Part shown: positions 1 to 9,911 of the stretch, piece by piece
How positions within the stretch are numbered: the first letter of the stretch is position 1
Layout of the letters: every line of letters begins with the position of its first letter
DNA from: Brachionus manjavacas
Lineage: Eukaryota; Rotifera; Eurotatoria; Ploima; Brachionidae
Direction: 5' to 3'
DNA: 64,000 nt
Assembly (NCBI GenBank): GCA_019054805.1
Contig: JAHQIY010000008.1
Coordinates: forward strand, 2,155,501 to 2,219,500
Made by a program: the position numbers and the translations under genes
Notes under the pieces: model-generated
The model's input: the letters and a program-made list of their open reading frames with translations, nothing else
What the model was told of the DNA's origin: nothing
Databases searched by the model: none

Positions 1-90
1 AATTTTTTTAAGTAATAAAATTAAATCAAAAGTCATTTTTCAGAATTTAAAAAGAAATCTTAAATAAACTTTGTGAAATTTTTGATTTTA

Positions 91-600
91 GATAATAATT
101 CTAATTATTATTAATTATAACTAAAATTCTTCGAAATTTTAGAAAATCATTGAATTCTGACTTAGAAGATGTTCTTTAAAAACCTAGGGCTTAATAGAAT
201 CAGAGCTAAATTACTGGATTTTGAAGCAAAGTCTAATTGTTTACTTACTGTAATTTCATTTTTCATAAAATTTATCTCGTATAAGCTAATCTGATCTTTA
301 CCATGATTTTTATCTAATTTATTTTTTTTGGAAATTATGGTTTCGATCATATTTTTAATTTTCCTATCTATGATTCTATACAAACTTAAATAGTATTTAA
401 AAAATAGTTTTGCATGGTAAAGAAACAAATTTTTTTTTTAAGACATTAATCATCGATCTCTCAAATTTTTCTTAAAATTTCCTCTTCGAAGGAAACTTTA
501 TTAGTCATTTAATCATTAGTGATTAAGTCAATAGTTTTAATTTATTTTCAGAAAATAATTTTATCTTTATTTTTCCCATAAAGTTCAGTAAAAATTAAAA
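91..600. repeat. 510-bp tandem duplication, copy 1
   Basis: This block is repeated without visible difference immediately downstream (601-1110). The flanks on both outer sides diverge at once, so the unit is 510 bp and present twice. Each copy contains the same minus-strand open frame (see 162-428). Perfect identity in AT-rich noncoding DNA means either a very recent duplication or an assembly artefact. Confidence 0.95.
162..428 (-). CDS. possible internal exon, unknown product (copy 1)
   Basis: A minus-strand open frame of 88 codons lies in the duplicated unit. I do not recognise the product. Its most exon-like part is lysine-rich and ends in a strong donor (ACA|GTAAGT) near 251; candidate acceptors (TTTAAG or TATAG) lie about 120-140 bases upstream. 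The usable exon would therefore be about 40 codons, not the whole open frame. The donor leaves phase 0, but the acceptors need two preceding bases, so the two copies cannot simply be spliced to each other in frame. It may belong to the gene whose first exon is at 1572-1676. An identical frame lies at 672-938 in the second copy. Confidence 0.3.
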   Translation of the reverse strand: MFLYHAKLFFKYYLSLYRIIDRKIKNMIETIISKKNKLDKNHGKDQISLYEINFMKNEITVSKQLDFASKSSNLALILLSPRFLKNIF

Positions 601-1110
601 GATAATAATTCTAATTATTATTAATTATAACTAAAATTCTTCGAAATTTTAGAAAATCATTGAATTCTGACTTAGAAGATGTTCTTTAAAAACCTAGGGC
701 TTAATAGAATCAGAGCTAAATTACTGGATTTTGAAGCAAAGTCTAATTGTTTACTTACTGTAATTTCATTTTTCATAAAATTTATCTCGTATAAGCTAAT
801 CTGATCTTTACCATGATTTTTATCTAATTTATTTTTTTTGGAAATTATGGTTTCGATCATATTTTTAATTTTCCTATCTATGATTCTATACAAACTTAAA
901 TAGTATTTAAAAAATAGTTTTGCATGGTAAAGAAACAAATTTTTTTTTTAAGACATTAATCATCGATCTCTCAAATTTTTCTTAAAATTTCCTCTTCGAA
1001 GGAAACTTTATTAGTCATTTAATCATTAGTGATTAAGTCAATAGTTTTAATTTATTTTCAGAAAATAATTTTATCTTTATTTTTCCCATAAAGTTCAGTA
1101 AAAATTAAAA
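601..1110. repeat. 510-bp tandem duplication, copy 2
   Basis: This is the second exact copy of the unit at 91-600, head to tail with no spacer. It carries the open frame at 672-938. Confidence 0.95.
672..938 (-). CDS. possible internal exon, unknown product (copy 2)
   Basis: This is the identical duplicate of the frame at 162-428, with the same donor GTAAGT near 761. If real, it is a duplicated exon of an unrecognised minus-strand gene that runs off the left edge of the window. The reading phase at its acceptor does not fit a direct join to the phase-0 donor of the upstream exon at 1572-1676, so an extra small exon would be needed between 1110 and 1566; I could not find one convincingly. Confidence 0.3.
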   Translation of the reverse strand: MFLYHAKLFFKYYLSLYRIIDRKIKNMIETIISKKNKLDKNHGKDQISLYEINFMKNEITVSKQLDFASKSSNLALILLSPRFLKNIF

Positions 1111-1571
1111 ATAATACTCATCATAATCCGAAAAAATCGAATTAACAGTTTAAATTCAAATTTGAAAATGTAATTCAAAATATTAATTTTTCCATGACAT
1201 AAATTTGAATTAATTTCATAATTAAAAAGCTAAATAGTTTTTTAAAAAATGAAATATTTCACAATTACAGAAATTTTTATTTTTAACAATGGAATTCTTT
1301 TGAAAAAAATAATCATCAGCTATTCAAATTAGACATTTAGTCATATTCTAAAAATTTAATTTTTTACCTTATATTTTTTGGTTAAAAATATGAAAAAATG
1401 ATTCAAAAGAAATAATTATTTAAGACTTATTGCTGCTTCTAAATTAACTTAAGGTTAAACATTTCATTGTTAAAATAACAATGAAAATGGTTCAAATTTT
1501 GAAATAAAATTAAAAAATAAAAAGTAATTTAAAATAAATTCTAAAAGAATTTTTCTAAAACAGGTACTTAC

Positions 1572-1676
1572 CGTTATTCGATCTTTCAGATAGTTTAACT
1601 CTGATTTGAAATCATCAGCCTTTATTTCTCTACCTTGATGAGATGCATCTTGCCTTGAATCCAAGTTTTCATTCAT
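1572..1676 (-). CDS. probable first coding exon, unknown product
   Basis: The frame begins with ATG at 1676 and gives a hydrophilic 35-residue stretch (starting MNENLDSRQDASHQGREIK) of normal, not homopolymeric, composition. It ends at a good donor, ACG|GTAAGT, in phase 0. In-frame translation continues past the donor into low-complexity AT-rich sequence, which supports the donor as the true exon end. I do not recognise the protein. The rest of the gene would lie to the left, possibly including the duplicated exons at 162-428 and 672-938, and may leave the window. Confidence 0.4.
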
Positions 1677-3075
1677 GTTTTTTTACTAGCTGTATAAAAT
1701 ATGTTGATTTAATGATAATTCTAAAAATTCTAATTGAATGAGTTGAAAATGAATGGATTTCTCTGAATATTTCTAAATTTTCCAAGATATTTAGTCAAGA
1801 CAAATATTTTGTTTTTTGAAAAAAAATATCAGACCTATCATTTAATTTCATAATTAACTGAACTCATAACTAGTAATAAAAGTTAACATTTTAGCAAAAA
1901 AAATTCTCTGACGTAAGTTAAATTTACTAATTGACAAAATAAAAAAGTTTTTAGTTAAGAGATGACTACAAAATAACTTAAAATCATTCAAATGAGTCCT
2001 ACACAAGCTTTTTTTTTATTTTTAAAAAAATATTTCACCATTAAGTATATATTCATTTCAAAATTTTTAAAATAAAATTTTGAAATGAATAAATACTTTA
2101 TAAACATATCTTATCTTAATTTTGTTATCAAAAAAAAACGTGAATTAAAAACAAAATAGCCAAAAAAAAATTAAAAATCAATGATTTTTTGATTCCGACC
2201 TAGAAATTAATAAAAATTGTATTTTATTAACGTTTGCTTGAAATATAGCATCAGGTTTTTGAAAATTGTATTGAAATATTAGTATTTTTGTTAATTAATT
2301 TTTTTAACCAAAAATATTGATATTAATAAAACTTCAATATTTTTCTTTATATCAATTTTTACGACCTTTTTTATTGAATTAAAATTAAAATTAATATTTA
2401 AATTAATTTTATTATTGCACTAGTCTTGAATAGCTTTTATCGTGACTTTTATTTTCTTGTTATTTTTAGATGCTAATTAATCATAAAGATAGTGATCATT
2501 TGATCAAGAATATAAATTTGATCAATTAACAAATTCTGTCCTTTTTTTTTATATTATTTTTGATTTCAGCTAGTACAATTTTAGTGACACTTTTATTGCT
2601 AAAAAACAAAATCTAATGGTTTCAGATAATTTAAAAAGAACATTTTTTTTAATGACTTGTTATGTTTTATTTAGACTAATATAAAATTTTTGGATAAATC
2701 TTTAAAAGAAGGGATGTGACTTTAACTATAATGATAGCATTTATAAAAAATATTATTTCTGATAAAAATTATTTTTCTAATTTTAAATCTAAAAAAAAAA
2801 TTTTATATTAAATTATTAAAAATCAAGCAAATTACAATTAGCATTTCAATATTAATTATCATAAATTTTGGACAATAAAAATGGTAAATTCATGATAAGG
2901 ATAAAACGTTTCCGATAAATGGTCTTTAGTGATTAATAGAAGTTTTTTCTTATCTTTTCATCATTCTTGAAATTTTGATGCATAGATGCATTTAAACTTC
3001 AATTTTTTTTTTTTTAAATTTTTTAAATTTACTTTTGTTCTGAAAACTTCTGCAATAAATAAAATAAATTCCAAG

Positions 3076-3150
3076 GTTTGTTTCACCTAAATTTATTCTC
3101 TGCAATAGTCCAGCAATTTAATTTTAATGATTTGCTTTTACAAATTATGT
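3076..3150. mobile_element. relic of the inverted-repeat MITE family
   Basis: This stretch resembles the core of the elements at 8011-8903 and 57956-58296: a GTTTGTTTCACCTAAATTTA-type block, then TCTCTGCAA, then a tract close to TTTAATTTTAATGATTTGC. Only one arm is visible, so it is a truncated copy. Confidence 0.4.
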
Positions 3151-3440
3151 TTTGAAAAACTAAAAATATGTCTTTTTTATTTTAAGAAAATTGGATGCAT
3201 CTAAATTAAACAGATAAAAGAAACTAAAAATATTTAAAATATAAGAAAATTTTTTTAATCTCAATTTGATCTAAAAATAAAAACTATAAACATTGTCAAT
3301 AAGTAACATAATCAAAGAGAACTTTTTTTTCCTCTCTATCAAAAAGAATCCTAAAATTTTTTCTTTCTAATTTATTTTGTGTAAAGGAAAAATTTTATTT
3401 CTTGATAAGGTAAAAAAAATCAAAAAAATCTCAGAAAAAA

Positions 3441-4904
3441 TTATGAAATTGAAATCAAATTTAAAAATGCTCTCTTGAAATCTTGCAAATCAACTAGACC
3501 ATCTTTTCCAATGGCAATGTCATTGAAAAATGACTTAACGTGCTCTTCATTAAACTGCTTGTCCAAACGACCATTTAATTTGAGCAATAATTTCTCAGCT
3601 TCAAGTACATTCACCTTTCCATTTCTTTCCGTGTCAACTGACTTGAACAAATACTCAATCAAAGTTTCTATCGATTCCGAATCCACGGAAGCATTAGATT
3701 GTCCAGAAGGTGAAACTACTGGACTTGTCTGACCGGACTTAAGCTGCTTATCAGCCACACTTCCAACAGCAATGTGAATATTATTGGTATCGACTTGATT
3801 ATTAATCAATCTAGCTGTATAAGTCTCGTACTCAAAATTTTTACTCTGTAGATAGCCTAGACTTTTATTTACATATTTTTTATATTCACTTAGACCCTCT
3901 TTGTCCAAATCGACATAGTTTAGTGCTTCAATATCCCCTTCGAGTTCATACAAAGGCTCATTTTTGGTCTCAGAGGCTAGAACAACTCCTTGCGGGGCCT
4001 GAATGTCGACAACAAACTTTGGCAAATTAATTGGCTCAATTAGAGTATTTCCGTATCTTTTGACATATTCAGTTGGGTTGGCTCTCACAATGCCGAGATA
4101 CTGAAATTCTTTTTTAACGTGGATTTGAGGCGGTTCCCATTGTACTATCATATTCCTAGGCTTAATGACCACAGAATCCAAGTGATTTGTTTTTTTGAAG
4201 ATGACTTTTCTTTTTTGTGACGGGTAAGGAAGCCATCGCTCAATGATAACTGACTGTGGTTTAGCTGGAATCGCTGCTAGACGCTCGATGATCACTTTTC
4301 TAGGCGGTGGAGGCATTTTTTTGCCGCCAATGGTTATAACTTTTTTACCAATCTGAGGTGGAGGAGTTGGGGGCGCTTCGCGGATTACCAACGGCTCTGG
4401 AGTGCTGGGTCGGGGAGGCTGCTGGCGAATGATGATAGGAGGCGCAGGTGGCGCTATCTGATTAGGACTCTTGTTAATGATGATGTCGCCTGGAGCTGGA
4501 GGGGTCGGAGGCCTCAAGTATCTGATCGCCAGTTCTTGAACATACTCTAATTTTTGGCTAGTTGTTTTTTTTATTACTTCTGGATCCGGATCCGCGTTAA
4601 TGGGGTAGCTATTCAACTCAACTGGTCCTTTCCAGTTCAAAGACTCCATTCTGTTGATCCATAAACCGCGTTCGCCATTCACCAATATTTCCTCATCTTG
4701 GACGTTCACAGGAATGGGCTCAGTGGACTTTAAGATTGCACTTTCCATCTCACTGCTTGGCTCCTGCTCCCGATACTCCAATGGCACAGATGAGTGAATG
4801 TTTTCAAAATTTAATGAATTAAACTCATTGTAAAGGCCATCTGATATAATTGAAGAGGTTGTTAGCAGGTCTTGGTTAATATGGCTGCGTACTGTTCCAC
4901 TCAT
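3441..4904 (-). CDS. proline-rich alveolin-like protein with C-terminal EF-hands
   Basis: This is an intact 487-residue, single-exon gene that opens with ATG at 4904. Residues 1-120 are unremarkable and acidic. About 130-290 is a striking proline-rich block in which short hydrophobic triplets (III, VII, LVIRE, KVIIER, SVIIERWLPYP) alternate with PPTPP/PPAPP runs. This resembles the repetitive strand-forming segments of alveolin/epiplasmin-like cytoskeletal proteins, and I recall similar RPPTPPAPGDI- and IIERWLPY-type proteins in several eukaryotes. A conserved-looking module with EYVKRYG follows. The C-terminus (about 417-487) has an EF-hand with a canonical loop (D-T-E-R-N-G-K-V-N-V-L-E) and a second, degenerate one lacking the first acidic ligand. 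A calcium-responsive structural role is inferred, not shown. A TATA motif lies upstream at 4944-4951. Confidence 0.85.
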   Translation of the reverse strand: MSGTVRSHINQDLLTTSSIISDGLYNEFNSLNFENIHSSVPLEYREQEPSSEMESAILKSTEPIPVNVQDEEILVNGERGLWINRMESLNWKGPVELNSYPINADPDPEVIKKTTSQKLEYVQELAIRYLRPPTPPAPGDIIINKSPNQIAPPAPPIIIRQQPPRPSTPEPLVIREAPPTPPPQIGKKVITIGGKKMPPPPRKVIIERLAAIPAKPQSVIIERWLPYPSQKRKVIFKKTNHLDSVVIKPRNMIVQWEPPQIHVKKEFQYLGIVRANPTEYVKRYGNTLIEPINLPKFVVDIQAPQGVVLASETKNEPLYELEGDIEALNYVDLDKEGLSEYKKYVNKSLGYLQSKNFEYETYTARLINNQVDTNNIHIAVGSVADKQLKSGQTSPVVSPSGQSNASVDSESIETLIEYLFKSVDTERNGKVNVLEAEKLLLKLNGRLDKQFNEEHVKSFFNDIAIGKDGLVDLQDFKRAFLNLISIS

Positions 4905-4943
4905 TTTGTTTTGATTTTAACTGACTTAAAAGTCTACCAATTG

Positions 4944-4951
4944 TTTATATA
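4944..4951 (-). promoter_or_regulatory. TATA box candidate for the EF-hand gene
   Basis: The minus strand reads TATATAAA here, about 40 bases upstream of the ATG at 4904. A start site 25-30 bases downstream would leave a 5' UTR of only 10-15 bases. The background is AT-rich, so the assignment rests on position. Confidence 0.4.
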
Positions 4952-7282
4952 TTGTTTAATAGATCTTAAAGGCAAATGGTCTAAAATAAAGGAAATTTTA
5001 ATCAAAACTTAAAACGATGATATGGCAATTAGCAATAAATGTGACACTTGCTCAAAGACCAGAGCTTAAAATATACTTTAATTGGTTTAATGTACAGTCA
5101 TTTATTTGATGGGCTTATTGCAAAATTTTATTTAAAAATTAAATAAGTTAAATATTTTAGTTTGATTTTAAGAGCTTAATTTTGCTTGATTGAGCATTTG
5201 AAGAAACTTTATTGATGAGCCTCGAGGATGGTTTTTGTTTTGGCTTTAATATGTGAAAAATAACCTGAAGAACCTCTTTAAACCGAGACGTGTTTCTTGT
5301 AGATATTATCGCAAACATAAGTCAACAATTAGATCGAGTGTTCGAAATTTTGATATAGCCCCAGAACTTTGGTTAATGGAATTAAATGGAAAATATTAAA
5401 TTTGCTGTCAAAGATTAAATTTTTTATAAAAAAAATTACTATATAAAATATTTTTGTATCGTTTTGTCTAATAATTATAAAAAAAAAAATTAAAATGCTT
5501 ATTTTGTCCTAAATATGACCAAATAGAAAATTTTAACATTGGTTTTAAATTGTTTGATATTGGTACAATTTTTTTTTAAATAATTTTAGTCTAGATCTTG
5601 CGAGACACACTTTAAATATTGGTGAAGTTTTTTTTTTTTATTAATTTGTGGGAAAATTTAAAATAAATTTTTCTATCCAAGATAAAGACAACCATCAATA
5701 AGAATTTTATTTTGATTTATTTAAAAAAGAAACTCAGAATTTTATTTAAGGTTAATAGATGCAGCATAGGATGCTGCAGTATGTTGCACCTTCGTTTATA
5801 CATAAGAATTTTTTCTATTTCTATTCTTTAATTTAAATTTTCACAAATTAAAATTTTTGACTAACTTTTGCTGTAATTTAAAAAGGCAATTTATCAAATT
5901 CTGGTAATTCTGCTAGCTAAATATCCCAAGTGGCTTAAACAAGTCAAACTATATTTTAAAGAAATTAAAAACCATTTTTGCGGAATTACAATTTTAAAAT
6001 ATATCTTAATAATAGTATTTGTTTAAAATTTTTTTTTTATTTGATCCAAAAAAAAAGATCGCTTTATTCTAAATAAAATATACGGTATTTCGATACTGGG
6101 ATTCTGTGCTTAAACTGACATTTTTTCTAAATTCTCAAATGCAGAGGATCGAATCAATCAATCTTTTTAATATTAGCATTTTCAAAGTCAACTTCAAACA
6201 AAAATAAAAATCTTAATATTTTTTTTTCTATGAGAATAAAATTGGTTCATTAAAGTTTATCAAATGAAGCAATCAATGTATCAACTAAATATAGCTTTAG
6301 CAAATACCCTACAATTTAGTTTCCGTATATTTTTATGCATGGGCATTTTTTCTCAAAACTAGATTTATGCGCAACTCTACATAGAAGACCTTTAGCCCTA
6401 ATTCAGTTAACCCGTCCTACTTAATGGGCGAACCTTTTTGTAAAAAAAATTGAATTTTAAATAATAATTTGAGAAAAATGTAGTGATAAATGGGAAAATT
6501 GAAGTTTAAAATCAAATTTTAAGACCAAAACGATCATTTAAAATTTTAAAACTTAATTAATCTAATGATTTTGATAACTTTAAAGAAACAAATACCAAAC
6601 ATTACTTGACATGTTATGTCTAATAATGATTCATTATCAAATTAACATCAAAATGATCGATCTCTAATTTATTTAACAAAAACAATCAACAATTTAAATA
6701 ATTCAGGTTAAGTTAATTCAAAAATTCAAATTTATAACTTTTAAATCCACTTATTCAAACTTAAATAATGTTATTTTTCCACGTAAATCAATTATAATTT
6801 TTAAAACAATAAAACTTTTTGTCTTTATAAATAAGTTTTCATTAAAATCAATTAAAATATTTAAATTTATTAAAAAACGATCAAAAGGGACAATAAAAAA
6901 TTTTAAAATGAAGATAAACTTGACATGACATAGAAAAATTATTTCTTTTCTATTATTAAAAAAAAATATTACAATTTATATTTTGATCTTTTGATCTTGA
7001 TCTCAAACTTCGTTTTGCCGATAAATGTTAGAAAAAAAACTTGCGTAACTTGTAAAATTTTGGTAAATTTCACAATGTACTCTCAATCATTATTCTCTTT
7101 CAATTTAGTTTTTTAAATTTTTTTTTTTAAATTAATTTTATTGAATTTAAAAGTTGAACTTTACTTAGATTTTTTAGATGTTAAATTAGATGTAGGTTGT
7201 TTTAATGAGAAAAAACAATTTCAAAAAATTTTTTTTCTCAAATTTATTTCTCAAATTTAAATAAAAAAAACAAAAACTATAT
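4952..7282. other. intergenic AT-rich DNA
   Basis: I see no gene, RNA or clear repeat here. It holds homopolymer A/T runs and short unremarkable sequence between the EF-hand gene and the unknown two-exon gene. Confidence 0.6.
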
Positions 7283-9911
7283 TCATAATTTTTTAATAAC
7301 TAATGAATTTGACAAAAAACTTTGAGTTTTAGTGATTGAGTTTAGATAATTTGATCGTCTTGCCTCAACAGAATGAGTTTTAATGCGCCTGTCTCTCTCA
7401 ATTGCATCATAAATTGATTTTATGGTAGACGGTGTTACACCATTTGTATTTAAACTTGGTTTAATTCCTGTTTTGTCATGTTTTTGAAAGTCGGACTCTA
7501 GTCGATGAGAGCTTTTAAGAAGATTGTTCTTGAAACGATTGAATTCGGCTACTGAATACGAATGCCGACCAGAATTCCTCGCCGAGTCATAAGATGACAT
7601 GGATGAACCAAGATTTAACCGAGCTGTATCTATGTAAAAGTTATTAGCTCCGGTTTTTGATTTAGCCATTGTATTGCTGGTACCTGATTTGTACGAAGAC
7701 ATGGTTGATGAAACACATGGATATTGGTTTTTGATTTTATTTTGAAACGAGCATACATTATATACACTGTCGTTTTCGCTTGAGGAATTGCTGCTGTATC
7801 GACGGCTAGTGTCTGATCCATTCAACTTGGCAGATTTAACTCGAGTTGGTTCGAATTTTTTAAATTGGGATTCAGAATTGTTTAAGGAGCTCTCGAAAGA
7901 TTCAATCTGATTAGATGATGTTAAGAAAAATGAATTTTCCGAATATCTTGTGTTTGGTCGTTCTCTTAATTAAATTAATATTTTTTTTTAAAAAAAATTT
8001 ATATTTTAAAAAATTGTGAAACAAAGAACAAAAACAAAATTCTAAAATCAAATATTTTTTTACTGTCAGTCTAAAAATTGTTCTTATTAAAAATTTAGTC
8101 TCTGCAATTTTATTTTAATGATTTTCTAATGCATTTAGTGCTTTACAGATTTTCAGAGACTAAATTTGGGTGGTACAAAGTTTGAATCAGCTGATACATT
8201 TGGCAGAACAATTTGGTCATCAATTAATGTACTGACAAAAAAACTACATATGATGACAAATAAAATAATTGACTGATAAAATAATTATTTGAGTAACAAA
8301 AATACTTTTTTGACTAATTAATTATTTTTACAACAAATTAATGATTTTGAGGTCACAATAAAAATCAAAATCTTGAAATATAGCACCAAAAGCAGAAGGA
8401 AGCTCCAGACGATTATCACAAACCGTTTTGTCCAAATCTCATCATCAAGCTAGAGTCAACTATGAGAAAACGTCACAATTTAAGTTTATTCCTTACAATC
8501 TTAGAGAATTAAATTACTAAATAGCTTTTCTTTTTTTTTCCTTATTCACTCCTTGTGAAGCATAGGGTCATTACTTTTGATTTCTACTCAAGTCGAATTA
8601 AATAGCTTAATTAGAACTAAAATAAAAATGAAAAAAATTTTATCAGTCCAAAATTATTAAATAGTCATCTCAATATATATATATTTGTCAGTCGTTTAGT
8701 TTTTTTGTCAGAATAATTGAACATTTATTGTCAGCTAAAATAGATTAAATTAGTCACCACTTTTAGTTATTTTTGTCATCTTGAAAAAATTAAATTTGTC
8801 ACCCCCAAAAAATTTAAGCCAAACAATTTTTAGACTGACAGTCAAAAAATTATTTGATTTTTAAAATTTTGTTTTTGTTCTTTGTTCCAAAAGTCACAAC
8901 GCCTTCTTTCAAATAATGTGCAAAATGCAGAGTATTGGAGAACTTTTATACCAAAGTGTTTTTGAGCGAAACAATTTATTACAGGTTTATCTATTTAATT
9001 AAAAAAAATTATTCTGTAATAATAAAAAAATTAAAAATATTTTCAATTTATTTTTTTTTAATAAAATTTAAATTATCGGTCATCAAAATGTATCACTCTA
9101 AAAAAAAATCTTTGTAATTTTGTTGAATATCTAATAAAAGCTGAAATTTAAAGATTCAAGTCGTTTGCATTGATTTAAAAAAATACATTAGAGAACTGAA
9201 TTATATTCAAAACTTGAACTTGAATTTTTTTGAAAATTAATCTATCATCATTAGAGATTGTGGAAAAAATTTAATTGATTTAATAGATTACCTTTTATTT
9301 AAAAAAAAAGCATTTCCGATTCGAAACTTCCCCAATACTAATAATAATTCAAAATATCAGAATAATAGACATTTTATTAAACTCAAAAAAAATTTAAAAT
9401 GCCAAGATTCATTTAAAACTTTGACCTTCGACAAAAATAAGTTTGTTTAAAGTTAAAATTTTAGCTCAAATAAATAAGGTGTTTTTGGCATCTGATAAGT
9501 ATAGAAAACATAAATTTTTAAGATTGTTGTATAGGATTAAAAAATTTTTTAATATTTTTTAAAATAAAAATTAAATTACTTGATAATTTTAGAATTGTTA
9601 TTGCTTGAGTTTTTGTAATTATAATTCGGTGGTTTGCGCTTAACCGAGCTATATTTCCACATTGGTAACATATTCGCTTTTTTGTTAAAAAAATTTAGTG
9701 TTAATGTAACATGATTCAATAAAATCGGATTTTCGTTTTGATTTTGGTTGCCAAATAAAACTTTTTTATGATTTTTTTTTCTAGTTATTTCGTTTTGAGT
9801 CGATTCTGTCAAAGAGTTGTTTCGAGCTCTTGCCGAATTGGCATTTTCCAAAACTTGGTTGTCTATACTCTCAATTTCGTCATCATAATTGTGAATGCCC
9901 AAAGCACTCAT
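7283..9911 (-). CDS. two-exon gene, serine-rich protein of unknown function
   Basis: I join exon 1 (9580-9911) to exon 2 (7283-7964), giving 1014 nt and 337 residues. Exon 1 begins with ATG (MSALGIHNYDDEIES) and can be read to a donor AA|GTAATT; read straight on, it would stop at once. Exon 2 is open upstream of any ATG and begins after an acceptor TTAATTAAG at 7965. The two phases match (AA|A). The product is hydrophilic, rich in Ser/Asn and basic residues, with no signal peptide, membrane segment or domain I recognise. A motif MLPMWKYSSVKRKP lies near the end of exon 1, and a basic segment DAIERDRRIKTH near the C-terminus. The 1.6-kb intron contains an inverted-repeat transposon (8011-8903). 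Alternatively these are two separate genes, with exon 1 a 111-residue protein of its own. Confidence 0.55.
8011..8903. mobile_element. non-autonomous inverted-repeat DNA transposon in an intron
   Basis: Imperfect terminal inverted repeats of about 70-80 bp lie at 8014-8083 and 8823-8903; both read inward through AACAAAGAACAAAAACAAAA and CTGTCAGTCTAAAAATTGT. The right terminus ends ACAACGCC; the left terminus has lost the matching GGC. Inside are many short subterminal motifs, TGACAAA on the left and TTTGTCA on the right, facing each other as transposase-binding arrays often do. A block at 8093-8210 (TCTCTGCAATTTTATTTTAA through GACTAAATTTGGGTGG) matches the short palindromic element at 57956-58296, so they are one family. 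No coding capacity is seen. Confidence 0.8.
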
